32,569 nt of DNA from CAZWRV01 sp964636325 (GTDB taxonomy: Bacteria > Verrucomicrobiota > Lentisphaeria > Victivallales > GWF2-50-93). The translations under genes and the position numbers were made by a program. The notes under the pieces were generated by a model. It had not been told where the DNA came from. It worked only from the letters and a program-made list of their open reading frames with translations, and searched no databases. Within the stretch, counting starts at the first letter, position 1; the number at the start of each line of letters is the position of its first letter. Where the stretch lies: NCBI GenBank assembly GCA_964636325.1, contig CAZWRV010000073.1, positions 1 to 32,569 on the forward strand, given 5' to 3'. This document shows positions 21,096 through 30,400 of the stretch, piece after piece.

Positions 21096-22510
21096 ACATC
21101 CAACTGACAAACCGGAAAAAAGATATCCTGATTGCGGCCGTCCTTGCGGTCTTCTACCTCGCCTTCTCGGACGGGCTCTACAGCTACAAGGACCGTGCGC
21201 TCTTCGCGCAGACCGCCGCAATCGCCGAACATGGCCAGCTCCACCTGAACGGCATCCTCTTCAACAAGAACTTCCTTCCGCAGTTCCAGGGCCGCCGCTT
21301 CACCAAGGACGACGGCACAGAGGGCGACGTCGCCGACTACTTCAGCGGTGATTCGGTCAGGATTGACGGCAGGGTCTACCCCCTGATATTCCCCGGCGTC
21401 TCAATCTGCGCGCTGCCGCCTTATTTCATCATGCATCTGCTCGCCGGATGCAGCTTCGGCGAGATGAGACACTTCACATTCGTCGACCGTTCGCCGGACG
21501 GATTCTCGTCGTCGGTCATAAGCGGCTGGCCGATAAGGCTTTCAATCTTCCTCAGCGCGGGGATATTCACGGTCATAAGCGCGCTTCTGATCCTGAGGAT
21601 CACGGACAGGCTCCTCGGCGGCGGCGGGACGCTCGCGGCGGTCCTCTACGGGCTCTGCTCCCTCAACGCATTCTACGCTACGGCATTCTTCCAGCGCCAG
21701 CTTGCGGCCTCCCTCTTCGTGATATCCTTCTGGATCATATTTGATCTCGCCGAGAAGCTGGATTTGCGCGGCGCCATCGCGGCAGCGTTCTTCTTTTCCT
21801 TCGGCGCCTTCTCAAGCTATCCTGACGTCGTCCTGATCATACCGTTCGCCCTTTTCGCGATCAAATCCTCAGGCTGGAGGAGGGCATCGCAGTTCGCAAC
21901 GGCGGCGCTGGCCATGAGCTTCCTGATGATCGCGCTCTACAACCTCTCCGCCACCGGCCATCCGCTGAAGCTTCCGCACAGCTTCGCCCACGCGAACAAG
22001 CCGGAACTGCAGAGGGGCTTCGAAGGGCTGGGCATCATCCCAGACCTCAGCATAGTCATACTCAACCTCTTCGACCTCGACCGCGGAATGTTCGTGTATA
22101 CGCCATACCTGCTGCTCGCAGTCCCGGGCCTCGTCATCATGTATAGGTCGGAGTCGCAGCAAAAGCGCAGCTTCGCGCTCTTCGCGGTGCTGGTGCTCGT
22201 CTGCCTGATGTGGGTCTACTCGACATACGAGGACTGGAGGGGCGGCGTATCCTTCGGGCAGCGCTACATCCTTCCGACAATCCCGTTCCTGACCGTGGCC
22301 GCGGCCGCGTTCTACGTGCGTTTTTCCACCAAGATCCTCGCGAAGGCGCCGTTCATCCTCCTCGCAGTCCTGTCGTTCGCCGTAATCATGCACGGCCTTC
22401 TCTCTAAGCGGCAGTATTTCCTAGGCGGCGACTCGATCGTCAAGACCGTCCTCTACCAGATATATTTCGCAGGCAAGGACGCGGCCCCCCCCCCAAAGCA
22501 GTCCGAATAG
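21092..22510 (+). CDS. Polytopic membrane protein, GT-C glycosyltransferase-like
   Basis: 472 aa from ATG 21092. About ten TM helices are visible. After the first helix, DGLYSYKDRALFAQTAAIAE and a polar segment (about 45-110) form a large exported loop; later DLDRGMFVYTPYLLLAVPGL and EDWRGGVSFGQRYILPTIPF resemble the 'G..S.GxRYLLP..PF' stretch common in bacterial GT-C or mannosyltransferase-like proteins using polyprenyl-phosphate sugars. A transfer role is inferred, not shown. The stop lies 16 bases after a run of ten C (22485-22494). One extra C would put the frame into the next gene. It is coupled to rsmG by ATGA. Confidence 0.65.
   Translation: MNIQLTNRKKDILIAAVLAVFYLAFSDGLYSYKDRALFAQTAAIAEHGQLHLNGILFNKNFLPQFQGRRFTKDDGTEGDVADYFSGDSVRIDGRVYPLIFPGVSICALPPYFIMHLLAGCSFGEMRHFTFVDRSPDGFSSSVISGWPIRLSIFLSAGIFTVISALLILRITDRLLGGGGTLAAVLYGLCSLNAFYATAFFQRQLAASLFVISFWIIFDLAEKLDLRGAIAAAFFFSFGAFSSYPDVVLIIPFALFAIKSSGWRRASQFATAALAMSFLMIALYNLSATGHPLKLPHSFAHANKPELQRGFEGLGIIPDLSIVILNLFDLDRGMFVYTPYLLLAVPGLVIMYRSESQQKRSFALFAVLVLVCLMWVYSTYEDWRGGVSFGQRYILPTIPFLTVAAAAFYVRFSTKILAKAPFILLAVLSFAVIMHGLLSKRQYFLGGDSIVKTVLYQIYFAGKDAAPPPKQSE
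22485..22494 (+). repeat. Homopolymer of ten C residues near the end of the GT-C-like gene
   Basis: The ten C encode the Pro-Pro-Pro region just before the stop codon. Adding one C (or losing two) removes the stop and continues in frame through the ribosome binding site into the ATG of the radical SAM gene at 22522. Runs of this length are prone to slippage and also to sequencing error. Confidence 0.9.
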
Positions 22511-22521
22511 GCGGAGCACTT

Positions 22522-23919
22522 ATGAAGATCGTCCTTGTACGAACGCTGAACAAGTTCACCTATTCCTTTGTTCCGCCGCTCGGCCTGGGCTATCTGGCCT
22601 CCAGCCTCAAGGCGGGCGGACGCAACGAGGTACTCCTCTACGACGCGGTAAAGCTCGGCGATCCGTCCCCTGAATCGTTCGGGAAATTCATCGCCATGCA
22701 CCGGCCGCGGATGGCCGGAATCCAGGTTTATTCTGTCGACCTGCCCGAAGTCCGCGAGTTTCTGCGCGCCGCAAAACAGGGAAGCCCGGACATCATGACG
22801 ATCCTCGGCGGCCCGCACCCGTCCGCATGCCCCGAGGAAACACTGCGCCACTTCGGACCGGAACTGGCCGACTTCGCCTTCGTCGGCGAAGGCGAGCTCG
22901 GACTACCGGCGCTGGCCGGAAGCCTGGAGAGGGACGACGGCGCATGGAAGGAAATTCAGGGCCTCGCCTGGCGGGACAAGGAAGGCGGCGGAATCAGGAC
23001 GAACGGCCGGGCCGTGATACAGGACCTAGATTCCATCCAGCATCCGGACTGGGAGTTGCTCGACCCCGCAGGCTATCCGCACGCGCCGCTAGGAGGCTTC
23101 TCCATGAACTTCCCCGTCGCACCTATAATAGTCAGCCGGGGATGCCCAATGGACTGCTCATTCTGCGCCGCAAAGACCATCTACGGCAAAGGATTCCGGA
23201 GAAGATCCATCGACGATGTGATCGCCGAAATCAAATATCTCCAGGCCCGAGGCATGAAGGAAATCATGATACTCGACGACAACATCGCCTTCAACAAGGA
23301 CCTGGTCCTAGAACTCTGCGGAAAGATCAAACCCCTCGGAATCCCATGGAACTGCCTGAACGGAATACGCGTCGACTTCATAGACGACGAGGTCGCCGCC
23401 GCGATGAAGGGCTCCGGATGCTACGCCGCGGGCGTCGGCATCGAATCCGGCTCGCAGAAAATCCTCGGCGACATGAACAAGAAGACGACGCTGGAGATGA
23501 TCGAGCGCAAGGTCGCCGTCCTGTCCGGACACGGTATCCGCGTCACGGGCTTCTTCATACTCGGCTATCCGACTGAAACACGTGAGGACATCCTGGCGAC
23601 AATCCGTTTCTCGCTCAAGCTAAAGCTCGACCAGGCGGCCTTCGCGAACTTCCTGCCGCTTCCGGGAAGCCCCATCTTCGAGAAACTCCGGAGCGAAGGA
23701 CGCCTCGACGGCCCTGACTTCGCCGGAATGTCCTACTACAAGGCGACACGCAGCTTCACGCCGCATCTCTCTGCCGACGAACTCGACGCGCTCCTGAAGC
23801 AGGCCGTGCGCTCCTTCTACATGCGCCCATTGGTCATGCTCAGGACACTCCCCCGAGTCGGATCCTTCTCCAACCTGCTCCATCTTGTAAAAAGATTCCT
23901 AAGGAATTATGTTTCCTGA
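22522..23919 (+). CDS. B12-binding-type radical SAM protein
   Basis: 465 aa. ATG 22522 has GGAG 7 nt upstream and starts 11 nt after the previous stop. The N-terminal part (about 1-135) is a cobalamin-binding-like Rossmann domain: PPLGLGYLASSLK, GIQVYSVDL and ILGGPHPSACPEETL. The radical SAM core begins SRGCPMDCSFCAAK, with CxxxCxxC at C208, C212 and C215 binding the 4Fe-4S cluster; then IMILDDNIAF, GIESGSQKIL and GFFILGYPTE. Family members catalyse methylations, cyclisations and other difficult C-C or C-N chemistry. With a GT-C-like protein and glf nearby, a lipid or glycan modification is a reasonable guess. The substrate cannot be told. Confidence 0.9.
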   Translation: MKIVLVRTLNKFTYSFVPPLGLGYLASSLKAGGRNEVLLYDAVKLGDPSPESFGKFIAMHRPRMAGIQVYSVDLPEVREFLRAAKQGSPDIMTILGGPHPSACPEETLRHFGPELADFAFVGEGELGLPALAGSLERDDGAWKEIQGLAWRDKEGGGIRTNGRAVIQDLDSIQHPDWELLDPAGYPHAPLGGFSMNFPVAPIIVSRGCPMDCSFCAAKTIYGKGFRRRSIDDVIAEIKYLQARGMKEIMILDDNIAFNKDLVLELCGKIKPLGIPWNCLNGIRVDFIDDEVAAAMKGSGCYAAGVGIESGSQKILGDMNKKTTLEMIERKVAVLSGHGIRVTGFFILGYPTETREDILATIRFSLKLKLDQAAFANFLPLPGSPIFEKLRSEGRLDGPDFAGMSYYKATRSFTPHLSADELDALLKQAVRSFYMRPLVMLRTLPRVGSFSNLLHLVKRFLRNYVS

Positions 23920-23970
23920 TTTCAGATTTCCTGACCCGCCCGCTATGAATAGCTTGAAAATGACTTTAAA

Positions 23971-24112
23971 AAGTGCGCGTCCTCCATGTCCTCCCGGAAA
24001 GAAATGTCCTCAAAGTCCTCTATGTCCTCGCGCACTTAATCGACATTTATGCCGCCCTGAGGACATGGAAGACAACGAGGAAAGCTAAAAGATGAGGACA
24101 AAGAGGACAGGC
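23971..24112. repeat. Short-word (GTCCTC / GAGGAC) repeat region with 9-bp inverted ends
   Basis: AAGTGCGCG (23971-23979) and CGCGCACTT (24029-24037) form a perfect inverted repeat enclosing several GTCCTC words. The following 24058-24112 holds the complementary words GAGGACATGG, GAGGACA and GAGGACAG. The whole region could fold on itself. No open frame of interest is present. Confidence 0.6.
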
Positions 24113-24160
24113 GGCAATGAACAAATCGACAACTTGAACCCATAAGGCTAAAACGGCACG

Positions 24161-25345
24161 ATGAAAAAGGCCGCAGGACATAAGAAGGTGCCCGCAAGGC
24201 GGGCCGTCGTCGTCGGGGCGGGCTTCTTCGGCGCGACCGTCGCCGAAAGACTCGCCAACAGCCTCGGATGGAAGGTCCTGCTCCTTGAAAAGCGCCGCCA
24301 TCTCGGCGGGAACAGCTTCTCCGAGCCGGACAAGGCCACCGGGATCGAGATCCACAGATACGGCTCGCACATATTCCACACCCGCCACACCGAGGTCTGG
24401 TCCTATGTCAACAAATTCTCATCGTTCAACGCTTATCGCCACGTCGTATGGGCCAGGGCCGGCCGTGGAATCTACCCCCTCCCCTTCTCCCTTGCGACGC
24501 TCAGCCAGTTCTGGAACAGGGCGCTCACCCCCGATTCCGCCAGGAAACTTATTGAAAAGGAAATCAGCAAGGAGAAGATCAATACTCCCAGAAACCTTGA
24601 AGAGAAGGCGATATCGGCTTTCGGCCGCACGCTCTACGAGGCGTTCATCGAGGAATACACCAGGAAGCACTGGGGCGCCGATCCCACCGAGCTTCCGGCC
24701 GACATAATCACCAGGCTCAGCATCAGATACGACTACAGCATGGGATATTTCGACGACCCCTGGCAGGGAATCCCGGTCGAAGGCTACGGAACGCTCTTCA
24801 AGAAAATGCTCGACTCGGACCTGATCGAAGTCCTGACCGGCACCGACTACTTCGACGTCCGCGGCGACCTGCCCCCGCACGACCTGCTGGTCTACACCGG
24901 ACCGATTGACAGATTCTTCGAATACCGTCACGGCAAGCTCGGGTGGAGATCCGTCAGGTTCGAGGAGGAAATCATGGACGTCCCCGACTTCCAAGGCGCG
25001 GCCGTCGTAAACTACTGCGGCAGAACACCATCATACACCAGAATCCATGAATACAAGCACTACGCGGTGCCCCCGTCGGGCGGCGGCAAAACCGTGATCC
25101 ACAGGGAATATTCATGCGGCACCGGCAAGGTGGCCGACCCCGCATACCCGGTCAGAAGCGACGCCGACATGGCCGTCTTCAGGAAATACGACAGGCTCGC
25201 CAAAGACCTCCGCCCCAAGGTCATTTTCGGCGGCAGGCTGGCAAGCTACCGCTACTGCAACATGGACCAGGCGATTGCGGCAGCGCTCGCCTGCGTCTCA
25301 ACCATAGGAAAACAAGAAAATAATATGACGAGACAACAGGATTGA
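24161..25345 (+). CDS. glf: UDP-galactopyranose mutase
   Basis: 394 aa. It interconverts UDP-Galp and UDP-Galf using reduced FAD, supplying galactofuranose for surface glycans. The FAD-binding motif VVVGAGFFGATVAE (G19, G21, G24) follows a basic start. Family signatures include HRYGSHIFHT, FSSFNAYRHVV, EEYTRKHWGADPTELP and, near the C terminus, FGGRLASYRYCNMDQAIAAA with the conserved Arg and Tyr contacting the diphosphate. The length matches the bacterial enzyme. It is 241 bp from the radical SAM gene across a repeat region, so it may have its own promoter. Presence of glf suggests a Galf-containing polysaccharide or O-antigen. Confidence 0.95.
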   Translation: MKKAAGHKKVPARRAVVVGAGFFGATVAERLANSLGWKVLLLEKRRHLGGNSFSEPDKATGIEIHRYGSHIFHTRHTEVWSYVNKFSSFNAYRHVVWARAGRGIYPLPFSLATLSQFWNRALTPDSARKLIEKEISKEKINTPRNLEEKAISAFGRTLYEAFIEEYTRKHWGADPTELPADIITRLSIRYDYSMGYFDDPWQGIPVEGYGTLFKKMLDSDLIEVLTGTDYFDVRGDLPPHDLLVYTGPIDRFFEYRHGKLGWRSVRFEEEIMDVPDFQGAAVVNYCGRTPSYTRIHEYKHYAVPPSGGGKTVIHREYSCGTGKVADPAYPVRSDADMAVFRKYDRLAKDLRPKVIFGGRLASYRYCNMDQAIAAALACVSTIGKQENNMTRQQD

Positions 25346-25417
25346 CAAAGATAAGACAATTTCAAGACTATGTTTTTGACAAGCAAAACCCACCGTTCTT
25401 CCGTCCGTTTCAAGCGT

Positions 25418-25441
25418 GGAGGGCGAAGCCCTGCCGAGCCG
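25418..25441. repeat. GGAGGGCGAAGCC-family repeat, copy 2
   Basis: GGAGGGCGAAGCCCTGCCGA followed by GCCG has two mismatches in 24 bases compared with 12029-12052. It lies between glf and the glycosyltransferase gene. Confidence 0.7.
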
Positions 25442-25522
25442 TTTACTGTGTGTTGAAATTATATCCCGTAAGTCCTGTCCTTTTGATTCCGGCACTCATA
25501 TAAAAACCGAGAAGCGCGTACC

Positions 25523-26221
25523 ATGCCGAAACTCCAGCTCGCCGTCGTAATCCCCGTCTACAACGAGGAGGCCTGCATCGCCCAGGTCCTCGGCGACTGG
25601 ACCGCCGCGCTCGACGAACTGAAGATAGACTACAGGATAATCGCGCTCAACGACGGCTCAAGGGACCGCACTCAGGAAATCCTTGGCGAAATGCCGCCAA
25701 CCCCACGCCTCGAGCTGGTAGACAAGCCCAACAGCGGCCACGGCCCCACAATCCTCATGGGGTACAGATCCGCAGTCCAGGCTGCGGAATGGGTCTTCCA
25801 ATGTGACAGCGACAACGAAATGCCCGCATCCCATTTCAAAAGGCTATGGGAAATACGCGACAGCTACGACGCCCTTTTCGGGTTCAGGACCGGCAGAAAG
25901 TCCTCAATCGACAGAAAGATAGTCTCCTTCCTTTCCCGCCTTGTCGCAGGAATGCTCTTCGGAACCGGGGTCAAGGACGTCAACGTCCCCTACCGCCTCA
26001 TCAGGGCGGAAATCCTCGAAAAAATCATCTCAGACATACCGCCGGACACCTTCGCGCCGAACATCATAATCTCGGGCATGCTATGCAAGTCCGGAGCGAA
26101 GATCGCGAACATCCCCGTCCCGCACGTCCTCCGCAAGACCGGGAAAGTCTCCATCGGCAACATACGGCTATGGAAATTCTCCTTTCAAAGCCTCGTCCAG
26201 ACGCTGAAATACAAGCTATGA
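25523..26221 (+). CDS. Family 2 glycosyltransferase (DPM1/ArnC-like)
   Basis: 232 aa. The GT-A fold is shown by AVVIPVYNEEACIAQVL at the N terminus, ALNDGSRDRT (41-50), KPNSGHGPTILMGYRSAV and the metal-binding DSD at 95-97 in FQCDSDNEMP. The segment DVNVPYRLIRAEIL is typical of the polyprenyl-phosphate mannose/glucose synthase subfamily, which charges a lipid carrier with a sugar on the cytoplasmic face. No C-terminal TM pair is present, unlike GtrB. Together with the GT-C-like protein it could form a lipid-linked sugar relay (inference). A repeat-containing gap of 177 bp separates it from glf. Confidence 0.9.
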   Translation: MPKLQLAVVIPVYNEEACIAQVLGDWTAALDELKIDYRIIALNDGSRDRTQEILGEMPPTPRLELVDKPNSGHGPTILMGYRSAVQAAEWVFQCDSDNEMPASHFKRLWEIRDSYDALFGFRTGRKSSIDRKIVSFLSRLVAGMLFGTGVKDVNVPYRLIRAEILEKIISDIPPDTFAPNIIISGMLCKSGAKIANIPVPHVLRKTGKVSIGNIRLWKFSFQSLVQTLKYKL

Positions 26222-26372
26222 ATACATGGAGTTCCCCGCATGTACATGGCCGGAAAAAATTTTTCCAAGATTAAACAGCTTTTCAGAAAGCGCCCCGCGA
26301 ACGCATGAAGACGCAAGTGTTTGGACTTTGCATTATCGCGAATCTGATGTAACCTTCCAGAACCATTTACGC

Positions 26373-27002
26373 ATGTTGTCGATTATGGAAGAAATACAAA
26401 AAATCCGTCTTTACAGGAGAGGCGCGCTGATACTGCTCGCGGTCCTCCTCGCCAGCCTCGTACTCTACGGCGTGCTCAGGCCGGCGCCCGAGGAGCGCAG
26501 CTACGCGCGCCTCAAGGAGCTGCTCATGACCGGCGGCAGAATGGGCGGTGGTCCCGCCGAAGGCGGAAGGGGCGGAAGCCGTACCCGGCCGGACGCCGGC
26601 GCCCAGGGAGCAAACACAGCCCTCGAGGAGCACCGCCGCTTCTCGGAGGAGGAACGCAACGAGATCAGGAAGCTCTTCGACGAGATGAGCCCCGAGATGC
26701 GCCAGAAGCTCATGCGCGAAATATTCCGCGAGCAGGTCCGCCAGGCCCGCGAGAGGCTCAGCACCATCCCGGAGGAGGAGAAGATCGCCAAGGTCCAGGA
26801 GGCCGTCCAGCAGATAAGGACTCGGTTCTCCAAGATCAACGACGAGCAGCGCGAACGGATCAAGGCCGACATGAACACGGCCGAGGGCAAGCAGAGGATG
26901 GCCGACGCCATGAAGGCATACACCGAGGAGCTCACCGCCAAGGAACGCGAACTGCTCGACCCCATATTATACGAGATCTACCAGAACCTCAACGCATTAT
27001 AG
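26373..27002 (+). CDS. Single-TM protein with Glu/Arg-rich coiled coil, unknown function
   Basis: 209 aa from ATG 26373 (or 205 aa from ATG 26385, MEEIQKIRLYRRGALILL). After a short basic start comes one TM helix (about residues 18-33), then a Gly/Arg-rich low-complexity linker (GGRMGGGPAEGGRGG). The rest, about 130 residues, is strongly helical and charged (FSEEERNEIRKLFDEMSPEM and following), probably coiled coil, in the periplasm. The pattern is somewhat like periplasmic metal-sensing or chaperone-type helical proteins, but no family is recognised. No clear ribosome binding site is seen. It lies about 150 bp after the glycosyltransferase gene. Confidence 0.7.
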   Translation: MLSIMEEIQKIRLYRRGALILLAVLLASLVLYGVLRPAPEERSYARLKELLMTGGRMGGGPAEGGRGGSRTRPDAGAQGANTALEEHRRFSEEERNEIRKLFDEMSPEMRQKLMREIFREQVRQARERLSTIPEEEKIAKVQEAVQQIRTRFSKINDEQRERIKADMNTAEGKQRMADAMKAYTEELTAKERELLDPILYEIYQNLNAL

Positions 27003-27048
27003 CCCTCCTCCGAAACTCGATTGTCCTTTTCATATCCGTCGACCGGTG

Positions 27049-27131
27049 GATGGAGGGTTGAATTCTATTCAACCGGTTCCCCGTCGGCGGGTGAACCCGC
27101 CGTGCGGCGGAATAGAATTCCGCCCTCCATC
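27049..27131. repeat. Large imperfect inverted repeat module
   Basis: Arms 27049-27070 and 27110-27131 are 22 bases long with two mismatches, beginning GATGGAGGG. The central part has a palindrome AACCGGTT and a nested hairpin GGCGGGT-GA-ACCCGCC (27086-27101). The arms carry the same GGAGGG/CCCTCC ends as the other family members. Confidence 0.8.
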
Positions 27132-27214
27132 GAGTTTCAGATCGACAGAACTGGCACCGCCAGACAGGCACTTCCTGAAACTCGAAAATCTTTGCCGGTA
27201 GCTTTGTCGTCTTT

Positions 27215-27287
27215 GGAGGGTTGAGCCGAGCTCAACCGCGGCTCAGCACGGCTTCGCCCTCCATCGAGTTTCAGATCGACAGAACTG
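27215..27287. repeat. GGAGGGCGAAGCC-family module with repeated tail, copy 3
   Basis: GGAGGG (27215-27220) and CCCTCC (27257-27262) enclose GGTTGAG-CCGAG-CTCAACC (27219-27237) and the exact reverse complement of 12029-12052 at 27239-27262. The next 33 bases (27255-27287) repeat 27121-27153 exactly. Confidence 0.8.
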
Positions 27288-27361
27288 CGACCTTCGCAGA
27301 CAGTCCCGGAAAATCTCAGTCCGCCGAATCCGGAAATATGCGATTTTCCCCGCCTTGATGG

Positions 27362-27387
27362 TTGACTATGATATTTTATGGTATAGT
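27362..27387 (+). promoter_or_regulatory. Candidate promoter of the glycoside hydrolase gene
   Basis: TTGACT (27362-27367) and TATAGT (27382-27387) lie in an AT-rich patch about 62-87 bases before ATG 27449. The spacing of 14 is shorter than ideal, so the call is tentative. Confidence 0.3.
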
Positions 27388-27448
27388 TTTGGTTGTACAT
27401 GAAGCGGAAGAAACGCGCAACCCCGCATCTTTAAGGAAAGGGAAGACC

Positions 27449-30400
27449 ATGATCAGTAAAGAAACAGGAAAGCCGTCCGCCCCGGCATACGCCGCAGCCG
27501 TCCTGGCCTTCGCGGCCGCCCTCGCGTTCCTCGCCCCCACCGCGGCCGCTAAGGGGGCGGACTACCACTCGATAGCCCACCCGCAGAACATGGAGCGCTT
27601 CGGCTGCTCCCTGCCCAGCGACGACTATGTGCTTGCGGGATCGTCGGCGCCAATGTTCGTATTCTACGCCGACGAACAGGTGGATCTCGCGCTTAAGATG
27701 AAGAAGGGCGACGACAGGGGCGAAGTGAAGGAGTTCAGCATCGACATACAGGAGATCACTCAGCGTGTCCCGGAGGAGGCCGACCCCGGCCAGTCGGGGG
27801 TGGCCGATTTCGGCGCCCCGGAGATGATGAAGGCGGAAGGCAAGCCTGTCCGCTTCCCCTTCGCCGCCGTGTTCGACGACAAGGACATGGCCCAGATCGA
27901 AGTCAAGAACGTTCCGGTGCCGAACCGTTTCGGGACATATGCCGTCATCCTGGTCCGCAGCAGGGGAGGCAAGGATTCGCTCCGCCAGTTCCTGGGGACC
28001 GTCGCCAGGGTTCCCCGCGACAATCCTGCCGCAACCGTCCACAACACCTGGATACTCGGGGAAGGCAGGTTCATCGCGGGCGACGCGAGGACCATGGAGG
28101 TCCGCGCCTCCGCCTACGAACGCATGGGCATCCGGGGCCAGAGGAACGAATTGAGCACCACCGAGCAGTGGACTCCCGAGGAAAAGAAGGCCGGCAAGGC
28201 CGATCCCGAAGGCGTGGGGCCTTATGACTGGAGCCGCTACGACACCCTCTTCGAGATCGCCGCCAGGCACAAGATAGGAATCATGTGCACGCTCGGCGGA
28301 ATGGGCGGGGACTGGTGGCATTTCAGGGTCGAGCCCACTCCCGCGGCGAACTGGCACGACAAGAGCTTCGGCTACAGCGGCACCGGAGACTGGGTGATTG
28401 ATCCGGCGATGTATCCGCGCTACGGGAAATGGATAACCGCGTTCTGCGCGCGCTACTGGAAGGACGGCAAGGGCGCGCTCTGGGGACTCGAGAACTACAA
28501 CGAGCCCTGGGAGGGCGGCGGCATCTCCGGCTGGGCCCGCAACATGCTCCAGTACCGCGACTTGCAAAAGACTATAGCGGAGTCCGCGCGCAAGGTCTCC
28601 CCGGACATCAGGATCTTCGCTGCGTCGTCGATCATGAACACGGAGGACAAGTTCTATTCCGACGGATCCGACGAGATGAGCGAGTATGTGGACATCTTCA
28701 CAGACCACTACGTGAAGCCTGCCGCCTGCTACGGCCCGCTCGTCGCCCAGAGCCGCGGCAAGCAGTCCATCGAGACCGAGTCATGGATGGCCAACTCCGA
28801 ATACCGCCTGCCGCTGGCCGTCATCACATTCCTCGCCTCCGGGCAGGGCCGGATAAACCCCTGGCATCCGCGCGACCTCTTCGACACGATGCCCGGCGGC
28901 GCTTCAGTCCCGACACCGGTGGTCGTCGCCACCGCGGCCATGAACGCGATGACGGCCGGGAAACAGTTCGAGAAGGTGGCCTTCCTGAACCACCTGCCCT
29001 GGCTCTTCCAGTTCGGCAAGGACGGCGATCCGCAGGGGATCACAGTCCTTTACGGCCAGCTCATCAGCTTCGGCTGCCGCAAGCCCCAGGACAATGTGGC
29101 TGAAAGGCCGTGGGCGCAGGTGGAGGCGGCGGACGGCGGGACAATCACGATCGACAACGCCGACGGCCTCCTCGAATTCCTGGACATCGCGGGCAACCCC
29201 ATGTTCAAGGGGGAGAAGTCTGTGACGATTCCGATGTCGTTCATCCCCACATACATCCGCTGCGCCAAGGGCCCCGGGGCGGTCGCCGAGCGCATCAGGA
29301 CGGCAAAGATCGAAGGCAAAAGGCCGGTCGAGATACTGCCGGAAGACTTTTCGACGCGCATCGACGATCCCAAGGCCGCGCTGAATGTCAGGATACACAA
29401 CTGCCTAAACAGCAGGATCCAAGGCACTTTGAAGGTCAAGCCTCCGGAGGAAGTCGCGCTGAAGGAGGCGGCTCAGGCCGTCGAACTGGCGCCGGGCGAA
29501 ACTAAGGCCCTCGCCTTCCCGATAGCGTCGGGAAAGCCCGCCCCCGCTAACGCCTATCCTTTCGAATTCGTCTTCAACAGCCCCGCCGGCAAGGCCGAAT
29601 ACAAGGAGCTCATGAACGCGACGATAGCCCCGAAGGCGAAGATCGCGGTGGACGGCAACCTCGACGACTGGAAGGAGATTCCAGGAATCATGATTGCCGC
29701 CATGAGCGAGAAGCTTGATCCGACCGAGGCCGCACGCAGGCCCTGGCTGGCCACCGCCGAAAAGCAGCCCGACGGCACCTTCGCCGAGCTGAAGATGGCC
29801 TGGGACGAGAACTTCCTCTACGTCTCCGCCCGCGTCAACGATCCAACGCCTCAGATGGACAAGGTCCGCGGCGAGACGCGCAAGGACGACGACTACTTCC
29901 ACTCGGCGGCATCCGACTCCCAGTCCCCCTACAAGGAATTCCTCGACACCCGCAAGATCGGCGACAAGACCCTGCGCGAACTTGGATACAGCTTCGCCCA
30001 GGTTCCCTTCGTTTACAAGCAGGTATGCGGCGACGTCGCCTGGAACGGGGACCGCCTGCAGTTCGCGTTCGACGTGACCGACGACTGGCATGATTTCAAG
30101 CCCAACACCGACCGCGTGCCGGCCGGTTTCACGGCCTGGCCCGACACGGAATACGAATATTCGGCCTACCTCTGCGCCGACGGGAAAGGCGAACTGTGGC
30201 GCATGCTCGCGCCCGGTGTGCCACGGGTGCACGACTATCCGCGCCAGCCCAAGGGCAAGCTGTCCACCGGCGCCGTCAAGGACGCCCAGCATGTCGTCAG
30301 GCAGGAAGGAAGTGTCCGCATATATGAACTTGCGATCCCGAAGACTGAACTATCTACCCTGAAACTCCAGGGCGGAAGCAGGTTCGGCTTCATGTTCCAG

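Larger units (their letters stand above)
27003..27448. other. Repeat-dense intergenic region upstream of the glycoside hydrolase gene
   Basis: About 450 bases without a gene. It holds two stem-loop modules (27049-27131 and 27215-27262), each followed by the same 33-base tail (27121-27153 and 27255-27287, ending GATCGACAGAACTG). A possible promoter lies at 27362-27387, then a purine-rich leader with the ribosome binding site AAGGAAAGGGAAG before ATG 27449. Confidence 0.7.
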
